In this document: piece by piece, positions 47,820 to 58,720 of the stretch
Position numbering within the stretch: the stretch's first letter is position 1
Layout of the letters: the number at the start of each line of letters is the position of its first letter
Assembly (NCBI GenBank): GCA_013397455.1
Contig: VYZB01000523.1
Location: forward strand, 3,234-67,233
Direction: 5' to 3'
DNA length: 64,000 nt
Source of the DNA: Crotophaga sulcirostris
Lineage: Eukaryota > Chordata > Aves > Cuculiformes > Crotophagidae
Notes under the pieces: model-generated
What the model was told of the DNA's origin: nothing
Seen by the model: the letters and a program-made list of their open reading frames with translations, nothing else
Database searches by the model: none
Made by a program: the position numbers and the translations under genes

Positions 47820-50800
47820 TAGACCTTCTTGACTCCAGAAGTTCAAGCCACCCTGTGCCCAAGGAGACAACCCCTTTTAAACATTCCTAGCCCTGAACTG
47901 GTCTGGTATGCATGGTCCAGATGTGCCCTGAGTTACTTGCTCGGTTTAAACTGGTATAAAATGCAGCATATGGTTAATAGAAATTGCACCAGTTAAGAGA
48001 GAACCAAATCACAGCTATTTATAGTTACACACTAGGGTCCAGTTCTCCTTGGAAGAATGCAAATTCTGTACCAGTTGATGTCTACACAGCACATAGACAA
48101 ACCCTGGGATCAGGACCATATGTGTCCTTCTGCACTTATTCACAGCTGCTCCATAGAGAATCAGCATTTATGGCTCAAAAGAATGCTGCAAGGACTTTGG
48201 AAAAAAGAAACTGAGCCACACCTTTGCTTTGAACTGGAATATTTTTCTTTATTTCTGTAAAACCATTATTAGCCTCAACCACCATTTGCTTACAGGACCC
48301 ACGACACAGGTTCTCTCTGAAAATGCAGTTTTCTGAAAAAATGCTCTGGGAATACACTGAACTCACTGCCTAAATATTTTCAGACCAAGGGCCTGTGTAG
48401 ATGGAAGGTGACACAAGAAAAAAAATTAGAGAATTGCAAGCCTACAGGGTGAAGAACATGTTGGGATCACAGTGACAAGAAAACACAGCTCCAGATAAGA
48501 GTGTACAAATCTGACTTTGGTTGCAAAATATTTCTTTTGGTTAATTTTTAGGCCATAAATCATCTTTCAGTCTTGCTTTACCTCTTATTTTCCAGGGAGG
48601 GATCTTACACCAATTCTTCATTATTGTTTTCTCATTGCCTTCCAGAGTTTCTGCAAGAAGTAGGTCTTCTACATATTCTGTTCCAGAAATCTCTTACAGG
48701 ATTTGGCCCTAGAGTTGACATTGTAACCAGCAGTCACTTCTCATTTTTATCCTAGGGCTCAGGAAACAAACCACAGATCTACTGCCCCAGTAAAGGGTAC
48801 ATAAACTTGGATGACATCTCAAAAGACGGGCATTTGAAACTACGTAGGAAAGAATACCTGAACTGATTTTCCATGGAGGAGAGGTACAGAATTCAAAATG
48901 TCCTTTTGCTAGCACAAATACAGGTACTCACACTGAAATTCAGACTCTCAGAGTCAATTTGTAACCCACTTAACACAGCACTGTTTAAGCGCTGAGTCAG
49001 AAGTTTGCACTCAGTTTCCTCTGAACCACCACCGAGTTATGCAGCTGAAGCCTAACTCACAGCCTGTACCTCCAGAAGGAACATTTATGCTTTTTAGCCC
49101 AACCAACTCTTCCGCTCTAGAACTTTGCTTAACTTCTGCAGATGATTCCCTTTGTTTTTCAAAAGTGGCTCATATTTTCAGCAGCAAACCATACTCATCA
49201 TTGTCCTCCTGAACCAAGGAGCTACCTAGATTGCCTGGCCTTAGTGACAGATGACTTTTGATAACAAAGCAGAGCCTACTGCAGAAGAACAAGAAAAATA
49301 GAGTAGTCTGCGGAGTTTTAGTCCCCAGATTCTGTTAAGAAAGCAATGTTCTTGCCTTTTACACTTTTGTACATAACCACAAGGTTTCCCTCTTGCATAT
49401 CTTCAGCGACACGTAAATTTACACACAGGCTTTGTCCTCCTGGTTTGACATTGTTTCCCTGGTCTATTACTTAGCTAGAGCCAATCTTCTTTCCTTCCTC
49501 CTCACCCACATGTAGGGACTTTTCTTTCTGACTCCCACAGCTGCTCCTCTTTTGCACGACCTGTCCCCATGCAGCTGTGCTAACAGGTCTCTGCGGGATC
49601 CGGCCTGGTCCCCAGGGTCCCCTGCCGGCTCTCCAGCTGCCTGCTGTCAGGAGGTTAACCCTAGCACATACAGGCAGGCAGGTCCCACACGACCTGTTAC
49701 AGCACCCCTCATCACCTCTCTTTCTCCTTCCCACTCTGTTTTGCTCTGCTCTGCTCTCCCTCTAAAGCCTGCACAAGGGTGGCTTAGCAGGGGTTTGCTT
49801 TGCCAGCTCATGTCCTCCCATCCTTCCCACAGGAGTCACCCACTGCTGAGCCTGCTCCATTGGGACCCTCATTGTTCCCTGTTTCCAGTCAGCATGCTTC
49901 TCTCCTCACCTCTTCCATCTTCCTTGTGAAAATGAAAACCATACCTCAGAGCTGCAGTTCCGGTCTCCAGCACTCTGGCTGCCGGAGTGGGTGATGTGAG
50001 CAAGGAAGTTTTCTCACAGCCTGAGAGACACCAGCTTGGGGCTTGAGAGCCCAAGAGTCTGCCTAATTCTTCCCATTTTCTTCACCTTGACCTCTCATTT
50101 CACCACCCCCTAAGTTAGGTCCTTGTTATAAAAATGTCTTTGGAATACTCAGTTCAGCTGAAAAGTGCACCCTGCGTTAATGGATTGGCTGTTACCTCAG
50201 AAAGAGCGCTCTGGGCTTCTCTATCTGAAAGGCACTGGCATGGCGGGGGAGGAAGGACAGGCAGAAGGAGCTACGTGTGTTCTTTCACATAGAAAAATAG
50301 GACACAGGGTTATCAGACTATGGAAATCCCTACTAACCCTCAGTAACGACTGGAAAAATATAAAATCATTTATTTCTGGAAGACATACTTGATCTTTTCC
50401 ATAGAGTTTGCAGCAATTTCACTGATTCCTCTTATAACCCATCAAAGCCAATCCACAACTCAATCCTGAGCTCTCTTAGGATGAAGCAACCCTTCTCAAC
50501 AGTGCCCAGTTTAGAAAGAGATGCTGCGCAGGGGAGAATTGGGCCATTGCATAAGGTTAGTCCTGCTCAGGCTGCAGGCTCCTGTAGCCCCCCGGGTGAC
50601 ATCCAGGTCCACATCACCACATCTTCTGAACAAGGGGAAGCGCTGTCCCAGAAGCAAGCTACAGACTGAAAATCCTTGTTAAGAGTGCACAAGTGAGGTG
50701 GACAGTAGTGGTTATATGGTGAATGCTATCTTTAGCAGGACAACCCTCTTGCTGCTTTGCTTCACAGGAAGTACTTGGAGAAGGGCTAAAGTTGGAACTG

Positions 50801-51790
50801 CACTCACGGTGGGGGGAGAAGGGAAATGAGGGGACACTGAAGCAGAGGGTGAATGTGAAGTCTGCAGGCATAGCAGTGTTTGATGCTGCCTGAGAGGAGA
50901 CTCCAGTTATAAATGTCTCAGGTGGATATCTGAACACCACTGTCAGAGGATGAAGCAACCAAGAGGCAAGGTCTTCGAGGAGTGACACCTGTTGTTGCAG
51001 GCCATGTAGATTGAAGAAGGGTGTTGGGAAAGCATTAAGGATGGGAAAGCTGGGCTCAATGACCCAGATGCTGACATAGGAGTCTGGAAATTTGGATTCT
51101 CTTGCTCACCTCTGCACCTAACCTGCAATGCGGACTTCATGTGAGCTCACTTGCCTCTACCCTATGATATCTACTCAGGCAAAAAGCATTCTAGAAGTTG
51201 TGACGTCCCCTTTGTGAGAGTGTGTATGCAACAGTGAGATCAACAGAGTCCCAGATCTCAAGGTGTTGCTACCACATGAATGATCCTAACAAGAAGAGGA
51301 ACAAGAGGCTGCGGAGTTCCACTTCCCCGCATCCTGGGCAGCTGTAATCCGTTACAGACAACATTGTGATAAATGCTGATCATGATTTGCTAGTCAAGGA
51401 GAAGTGTTGGAGGGCAACATGTTCAGGCTGAATGCTTCAAGCCAGACTCTGAGGAAATGCTCACAAACCTGGATGTTCTGAGCACAGGGAACGCCTTTCA
51501 AACCTTCAAGGGAGTCCCACCTTGCTCATCAGGGAAGACCTACCAGAGAATTTATACTCCTGGAGTGACATATCTCTGACACTCTTATGCTTTCTCTGGC
51601 TGTATCCTTCCAGCTTTTGGGTTAGGAGAAATGTGAGGAAGAGAGAACAGAGGGAGACCAAGAGTCCTGCACATCAGGGTGGGTTTGCCTTCAAAGTCTG
51701 GAAGCCATACATATGTAAAAGATACGTGCCTGTGCCCATATCAGCAGAGACACATTAGGCATAGGTTTATCTAAGGGTTTTTCTGTGTGT
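47820..51790. other. Intergenic/intronic sequence, no gene seen
   Basis: A GC-richer patch at 49540-49900 gives overlapping frames on both strands without domains. The remainder is mixed composition. No mobile element is recognised. Confidence 0.45.
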
Positions 51791-51799
51791 AAAAGCTCT

Positions 51800-52250
51800 G
51801 ACAGACTTGAATTACTGTTCTTTCTTATTAGTAGGGGTTAGAAATTATTATTTCTGTTCTGAAGATTATTTTACCATTACAAAATTTTGTAACATTTTGA
51901 CACCAAAGGGAAAACCTGAGTTGCTATTTTATTTTAAACTACAAAATGGATATTCTGGAGGGCTTCGTTGGAACGATTCCAGGAAACTTCATTTTGCCAA
52001 GGAATATTCAATAATTGAATAGAGCCTACAGCTACTTAGAGCAAAATGCTAAAATAAAGGATTTCAATTTCATTCTCCATACAAAATGCAGAAGACTTGC
52101 TGATTTGTTTCAGTATAATCAGTGTCATCAGAACCGGGAATTTTTCTGTAAGATGTTTAGAATTTTTGAAAGGAAAAATTGTTCTACACGGGCTTAATTA
52201 TAGCCTGCACTTATACTAAGCCCCACTGTTGCTAGTTTGCATATTTTTTT
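51800..52250. other. AT-rich candidate conserved non-coding block
   Basis: About 450 bp of AT-rich, non-repetitive sequence. Its frames (51807-52022, 52015-52197) are open because of base composition and lack domains. The texture is similar to the blocks at 3618 and 10010. The evidence is weak. Confidence 0.2.
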
Positions 52251-52659
52251 TATTCTCTTTTTCCTTTGTGTGTGAGCATTAGTCCACAGGTACTAATATT
52301 CAAGAAGCAAGGTCCAGAGAGAGATCTTTTAAAAGACTTAGTAACCCATAACAAACTATCTCTATCTAAGAGAAACACAGGTTTTCCCACAGTGGTCCAG
52401 CTCTGACCAGAGTACAGTATCCACAGTGCTCCCATCCAGTATATTATCCACAATATTTCAGAGGACCCTTTGGTCCTGCCAACTTCTGCTCATTTTTCAG
52501 TACATATTTGACAGAAGGTTTGTTCAAATGAGACAATGATACCTGCACATCAGAAACATTTGCTGCTTACTGTTTGCAGTGTCATCTTCTATTGTCTTCA
52601 AGCAATTGAGTAAAGATACAGGAACTGCACCACGGGACTGGGGCAGTGTGCCACAAGCT

Positions 52660-52690
52660 GTCTTTGATAAATGTTTTATCAGATAAGCAG
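52660..52690. promoter_or_regulatory. Triple GATA-motif cluster with palindromic pair
   Basis: GATAA at 52665-52669 is followed by TTATC-A-GATAA at 52676-52686, an inverted GATA pair with one base between. Palindromic GATA sites are the preferred target of the two zinc fingers of GATA1/2/3 factors. Three sites within 22 bp is unlikely to be common, but accessibility and conservation are unknown. Confidence 0.4.
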
Positions 52691-52699
52691 CATGTTGAT

Positions 52700-55600
52700 C
52701 CAAGAATCTGACATAAGGAGAAAACTTGCTAGATAGCTTGTTTCCAAGGAAAATCTAATCAGCTTGAAACTTTGGCAGTTTGCTTCCAGGAGCAGTCAAG
52801 ACTCAGTGTTCATTGAAAAGAAGACTGAAAACGTAAAACTACAGTGCATGCATAGCATTATGTGTGCTTGTCAGGAGAAAAAAGCTCTACTTCTGTCCTC
52901 ACTGCTTCTGGTAGGTTGCTACAACCGTAATGCAGGGGCAGGGAAGTGGAGAGAACACTTGTTGGTTACTGGCACTTGGTCTGGTGTCCCCACTTCCAAA
53001 AACACACAAAAAATGGAGGATGTGCAGGAAAATACAGTTCAAAGGCACCACCTCTTAGTGTTCAGCTTTCTAAATGGAAAGACTTGCTGATGGTATAAAT
53101 TGATCTAGATGGAAGTGGTGTCATGTAACAAAAACCTCTTCTTCTTGATAGAATAAGACACAGCATAAATAGCTGGAAGTCGAAAATAGATTTTTTTTAA
53201 AGAAACAGCTATGTGAGAACTAAGCACTATATTTGTGAAGAATATAGTGAGAGTGAAAAGCATGCCAGCAAAGGGTGGCAGCCTTGCTGGTAGGTGTGTT
53301 TCAGCCAAGGGTAAGCTGCCTGGCCCAGGGCAGGGATGAAACGCAGGAAGGAGATGGGAGGCAGTGGTGGATGTTAGGCCCACAGAGCTGCACTGCTGGG
53401 GCCTTCCAGCCTTTCACAAATAACACAGGAAGGACTAAAACTACCAACAGTTGTGTTTAGCTGCTGCTGTCAGTAGCCACCTGCTACACAATTTTTCCTG
53501 ATTTTCTTCTTTCACAATAATTTTTATTTGTGTAGGAAATGCTTTGGAACCTCCAAGCATCTTTATCCACTTACTTCAGTGCACATATAATTTTTCACAG
53601 CCCAGACCACCCCCATCCACTTGCTATCCCTTTAGCTTTCCCAGTTTGTTGCATTTCCAGATGTTAAACACTAATTACCAAGCAGGGAGGTGTGTACAAC
53701 CACCAGAAACAGATCTTTTGCACCCTACCTTACGCCATGACAAATGATTTGCCACTAATTGATTTCACTGGGACCAGCAGGGTGGTGGTTGCAGGTATGG
53801 TTTTCAGAAATCCCAGTGGCAGCAGTTTGAGGTATGGCAGCCACAGAGACACCAGCAAGGGTTTGTGCAATGGGGAGACCTGAAAAGCAACTGTCCAAAA
53901 GACAGAGACGTGACCAGATGCAAGAGACACAGGGGTGTGAGGCTGGCTTAGGCTGACATAGCTTGGGCATTGCTAAGCAGTGTGTAAGACTTGTTGATTC
54001 GGAGTACTTTTTCCTCTTTTTCTGCGTACTTTTTAAATGCATCCTCACCTGTAACACGCCTTATTCTTTGGTTTTCCACAGCTCTCCCAGTCCATAGTTC
54101 CCTGTCCCATCCCTGGCATATTATTTCTCCACTGCTAATGGAGTAAACCTCAAGCAGAGGCAGCACTGGGGGGGGGGGATCATTACAAATCAGTGCTCCA
54201 CAAAGTCAGTTTGGAGCTGGTCCTCCATTTCCTGAGAGTGGGATGGTGTCAGATTGTGGTACTTTCAGTAGCACCCTCAATGGCACCACACTCCCCCGGC
54301 TGGAGGTCCTGCAGATTGTCAGCCCAAGGAAGCTGGCAGGGGCAAGGCTTCCCACTGTGTTTGCACAGAGTTGCTTATTTCTTCAGTCTCTCCACCCAGC
54401 CTCTCCAAGAAACATCTTCTCTGGCCAGACATCTCATATTATGACTAAGGCAGAAGGCCACAGGTTTAGCCAGTTTGTGTACAGTTTGCAATTATTCAGC
54501 TGTTTTAATGAGAAGAAGGACCTTGAGGGCTGTGATGTCAGAGATAAGAAAGTGTGGAAAGCAGCAGATGTGTGACCTTGCCGCTCTCCTATTGCTTTCT
54601 CCTCTGTTCTGTGTGCTCCAGCTCTTCAAGGTTTTAATACCGGGAAGGGGTGAGGGGAAGGTGAGATGCAGGTTTCATAGTAACTCAAAATCCCAGCTTG
54701 TGGAGCAACCCATAGACTTTTATAATAACACAAGCCACTGATGGTTACTGAAATTCAGCAGCTGCTTGAGATTTAGGATCTTGCAGGCTGCAGCCATTTC
54801 CAGTACCTGGATATTTGTTCTCACAGGTAAATCAGGATAAAAGTTCTCAGTAGTTTCCTGGATGGACATGTTTTCTGAAGAAAAATTTCAGTTCATGGAC
54901 ACTAAAAGCCTTTTCTGTACAGAACAGCAGCTCTAAACATGTGAACATGGTTGACAGAAACATTTCAGTTTGATGTGTGTTTGTGCCCTTTGGCCTAACG
55001 AAGAGAGCTGCACTGCAAGAGCTGGAGCCAGCAAACCTAAACCAACCTTAACGGTCCCAGAGACACCTAAGTACAAAGGTTGAGTGCTGCACTTCTCCGC
55101 CCAGGTGCCACTTCAGACACCTGGGATATGTCTGGCTTCTTAAGGCATGACCAAGATGAGTTGCAAAATACCTAAGGTCTCAAGTGCCTATGCCAAGTTG
55201 TCCTCCCAGCTGTCTTACCAGCAGCATCTTCTCTGCTCGGCACAGTCTGGAGGTTGGGTTGGTCCTGTCTTACATGCCTTCAGAGTTTCCTCAAATATCT
55301 TCAAGCAAAATGGAAAAATACAGTATTGATGCAAAAGTGGTTGGATAACCCAGTCCAAGGAGCAGCTGTTCGTGGTTCATTGTCAAAAAGGGGAGACGTG
55401 GAGAAGGACACAGGGCTGGTGCCTGACTCTGCTTAGCATCATTTATCACAACCCTCACAGACACAGGTATTTAGGAGAGAGGATTAGAACTGAAAATTAA
55501 AATAAAGGGGAGAAAGGAAAAAAAGGTACATTGTTTTGACAATTTAGAGAAATGTTGTGACAAAACTCTTCAATTAGGCAGGAATAATCAGTTGAAAAAA

Positions 55601-55740
55601 TATTGAGTGGAAATGGCTGGTTAAGCAACAGTTATGTAGAAAATACTCTAAATCTATTACACTACTATCAAAACCAATAAAGGAAGCATCATGTTGGAAG
55701 GAATAATGAGCAGCATTGCATGTACAAAAAAATTATCCTG
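52700..55740. other. Intergenic/intronic sequence, no gene seen
   Basis: Domain-less frames only (52764-53090, 53755-54057 minus, 54243-54575). A G11 run lies at 54168-54178. A symmetric SOX-like ATTGT-TTTG-ACAAT lies at 55530-55543. Confidence 0.45.
54168..54178 (+). repeat. Poly-G tract (G11)
   Basis: Eleven consecutive G bases. Such runs are prone to length error and can support G-quadruplex formation. Confidence 0.85.
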
Positions 55741-55779
55741 TGGTTCAGTGCAGTCCTGATATGCTGCTGCTGCTGTTAT

Positions 55780-56145
55780 GCTGTAGCCAGTTTTGGGCAC
55801 TGAATTTCAGGAAAGATGTGGACCCTTTGGAGAAGGTCCAGGGACTCCAGATCTGCAAAATGTGACCTGCATGGGAGATCTGAAAGAACTGGCTGCCTTA
55901 GGTCAAAAAATAAATGACTGATGGAGATGCAGTAACAATCCTCAGCTACATGAACCAGTTATTAGATGAAGAGGGGAACACCTCTGCTTCCCTGTTCATA
56001 ATGGACAGGGTGACAAACCTTTCTAATGGTCAGAAGGGTCCTTAAAAGTAGTGTAAGAACATCTTTCACATCAAGGCATACGTACAGTTTGTTAGTTCTT
56101 GGACCGAGAGATGCTTTTAGAGACCTCTTCCAATCTCTCTGTACT
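55780..56145 (+). mobile_element. Ancient CR1 LINE 3' fragment
   Basis: A diverged CR1 3' region in the sense direction. It begins near 'GTAGCCAGTTTTGGGCACTG' and 'AAGATGTGGACC', then 'GGAGAAGGTCCAGGGACT', a 'GACAAACCTTTCTAATGGT' segment, and ends near 'TTTTAGAGACCTCTTCCAAT', the decayed form of the GAGGTCCCTTCCA terminal motif. The order of the words follows older amniote CR1 subfamilies. No coding capacity remains. Confidence 0.65.
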
Positions 56146-57237
56146 CCAGGCATGGGACCCTGCTTTGCATGCACAGAGACAAGCAGCCACCCTATGTACC
56201 CAATGCCAGATCAATGTCCTCACCACCAGCTTTCAGGCATGGCTCCTTTTGAAATTATTCCACTTTGCACAGAACGATGACAGAGCCATTTGTCTGGAGA
56301 CGGAGATCACGCTTGCTTGGCCCAATCCTTGTGGTCTGAGTGGAGTGATGTGGATTGGAAAAGGTGGTCACAGCTGCCAATCCCTGACCTGACTAGCCAG
56401 CTACTCCCCCTGGGGCGTCGATAGAAAAGATAGGCCTATTTGAAGAGTATTTAGAGCATCTGTGTTACCCCTGAAAATACTTCCTGAGGGATTTTCTGTC
56501 CCTTCTTTGACTATAGAAGTAGTTAGGGCGATCAGGAGGCTAGATAAACAAACTAGGTACATTGGTTTATAAGGTCTGCCCCTTCCCCAGAATGCCCTTC
56601 TTGGGAAAAGTGGTATTTTTGCATACATTTCCCATCATGTTTAATTATGTTGTCGCCATTTCTCTAAGTAAGATGCAGAGCATTGAACCATAAGGGGGAA
56701 ATTAGATACTGAAAAACATTAGCTGGACGTGATATTTATTTTTCAAATTAGAATCCTGCAACAGCACCTGGAAATCGCCATGGCAAACCATCCCCACTTG
56801 CAAATATTTTGCCTGACACGTCAGTACACAACAGCTCCCAGCAAGCTATGCCAACCACAACACTAGGGCAAAAGGTGCTGGCTCCCAGTGCCTGCCCCGT
56901 GCCTGCGAGGGGGCCAGCACCTTGCCTCCAGCCCTGGCACTGCCAAAGGGATGAAGCAGAAGGAAAGGAGACACCTTCAGGCTGTGATATTGGGAGCTGT
57001 GCTTGTGCCCATCTTTATGTGATTGCTACGCTCATCAAGGCAACTTTCTGGGATGAGGTGCTGCATTCACATCACCTGCAGCACCACTGCACCCAGCAAA
57101 TACCCCTATTCCAGCCATGTGACAGCTTTCTTCCACTTAACTCCCACGGCTTTCCCAGGAACCCCTCCTGATGTACCTTTAGGCATATCAGAGAGACCAG
57201 GCTGGGGTGCATTAAGCCATCCTGCATGGCAGGGTGT

Positions 57238-57264
57238 GGGATGGGGGGTGAGCATGGGTTGGGG
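57238..57264 (+). other. Canonical G-quadruplex motif
   Basis: Four G runs (G3, G6, G3, G4) are separated by loops of 2, 7 and 2 nt, which meets the usual G3+N1-7 rule on the plus strand. Confidence 0.6.
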
Positions 57265-57944
57265 ACAACCCTGAGGCCACCCTCCATGTCCCATGGAGCA
57301 GGTAGGCATCTGACAAGGCCCTCTCCACTCCCAAGTAAGCTATTGTAATTCTTATCGGGCTGATGCACATTTTGTTCAAGGTGGCAAAATGCCCAGGGGC
57401 TGCCAGGCTGCCAAGCTTTTTGCTAAAAATACTGTTAAGACACATTTCAGCCTGGGTCCATTAAAGAAAAGAAAGAGTGAGTATATTCTGGTTGCACTGG
57501 GAATGACGTGGACTAAGGCAGGGGAAGAGAGAGAGGGAGAGGGAGGCAGGGAATGAGATGGGATGAAGGCTGGAGAGCTGCCCATGGCAAGTCAAAGCCA
57601 GGCTGAGCCTGAGGGAGGTGTTGTCTGACGCCAGGGGTGATGAGGAATATTGCTGGTGCACTGTTCATCTTCTTCTCATGTTGAAAATGCTTGTTCTTGC
57701 CATGTTTGCTACTCTTGGTGCTACTGCCATGGGGATGGAAAAGGGAGCACCCACTGGGCTGTCCCTCAGCAGCGGCACAGACAGGCAGGGACCTGGTGTG
57801 AGGGAGAGGGGGGCTGGGGTGAAGGCAGGAGAGAACCCAAGAGACCAAAGAGGGCCTGGACAGGATCAGGACAAAGTTGGCCTTGTACGGAAGCAGAGGA
57901 GGCTGGGAGAGAGCTTGAAGCTCATGCCCAACAGTGGAGACAGA

Positions 57945-58075
57945 GCATGAGAGAGGATTGAAAACAAAGAGAGGGTGACGCTGAGCAGGTGGCAGGAGAA
58001 AGAGAGAACGAAAAGATGAGACAGAAAGAAGGAAAAAATAAAGGAGAGGAAAAAGAGAACAAAGGGTGGTAAAAC
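57945..58075 (+). repeat. Purine-rich (GA/GAAA) low-complexity tract
   Basis: About 130 bp with strong strand asymmetry: almost all A and G on the plus strand with interspersed T and C. It can form triplex-type structures; no element body is attached. Confidence 0.7.
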
Positions 58076-58469
58076 AGCCTTAGCATGAAAATCCTCTGGC
58101 CTCATTCTCTGTCCAGTAGGATGCCATTAGCCTGGAGACCCCAGGGAGACCCCCACTTAGATGGAAGCACGTTTTGGGATGATGGCAGGTAGTTCACTGA
58201 CTTTCCTGGCCTTCATCAAAATGAACTGCCATTAAACATAGCTGATTATGTTTCATCATAATTGCAAGGAGCAATTTTGGGGAGTGGGTTAGGAAGGGGT
58301 TTAGGTCTGTGAGAGTCAGGACTGACTAACACATTTTGCTTTCCTTCTTTATTTTAACACACTCCTCTGTGTTTAAACTGCATGAGAACAGAAGAACCTT
58401 CACTAACACAGGCTGTACTTCTCTCTGACCTTGCAGATAACCATGAACCAAAACGTGCAGCTCTCTAAT

Positions 58470-58720
58470 TGCTGTTCCTGACGGCGCTTTACTAGCTCGT
58501 GTTAAATTTAACGAGGAGGAGGAGGGAGGATCAGGCTGAAAATTTTTCCAAACGTTTCTTTCCTGCCGCAGAGGAAACAATTTATGGTGCAGGAGAAGTC
58601 GCTGTGTGCCTCCTGTGGAGGGCAATAAAAGTGCAAGAGATATAGAAATATCCAGAGAACCTGACTTTACTGTATGGAGATGATCCAACCTGAGACTGGA
58701 GCCTGCACACACTTCTATTG
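58470..58720. promoter_or_regulatory. Candidate conserved element with palindrome GTTAAATTTAAC
   Basis: A TAATTG site (58466-58471), retained CpGs (GACGGCGC, GCTCGTG, TTTAACGAGG), a perfect 12-bp palindrome GTTAAATTTAAC (58501-58512) and a following GAGGAGGAGG run lie within 60 bp. The palindrome is built of two HNF1-like GTTAA half-sites with a shorter spacer than the classical site. No repeat or frame explains the block. Confidence 0.3.

Larger units (their letters stand above)
56150..58470. other. Intergenic/intronic sequence with GC-rich and purine-rich parts
   Basis: A GC-rich patch (about 56870-57300) gives domain-less frames on both strands. Purine-rich tracts lie at about 57520-57569 and 57945-58075. 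A four-run G-quadruplex motif lies at 57238-57264. No gene is recognised. Confidence 0.45.

Noticed and set aside
57618..57961. Two overlapping plus-strand frames of 110 and 103 codons
   Set aside because: The composition reflects a purine-rich GC block; the frames contradict each other and lack domains.
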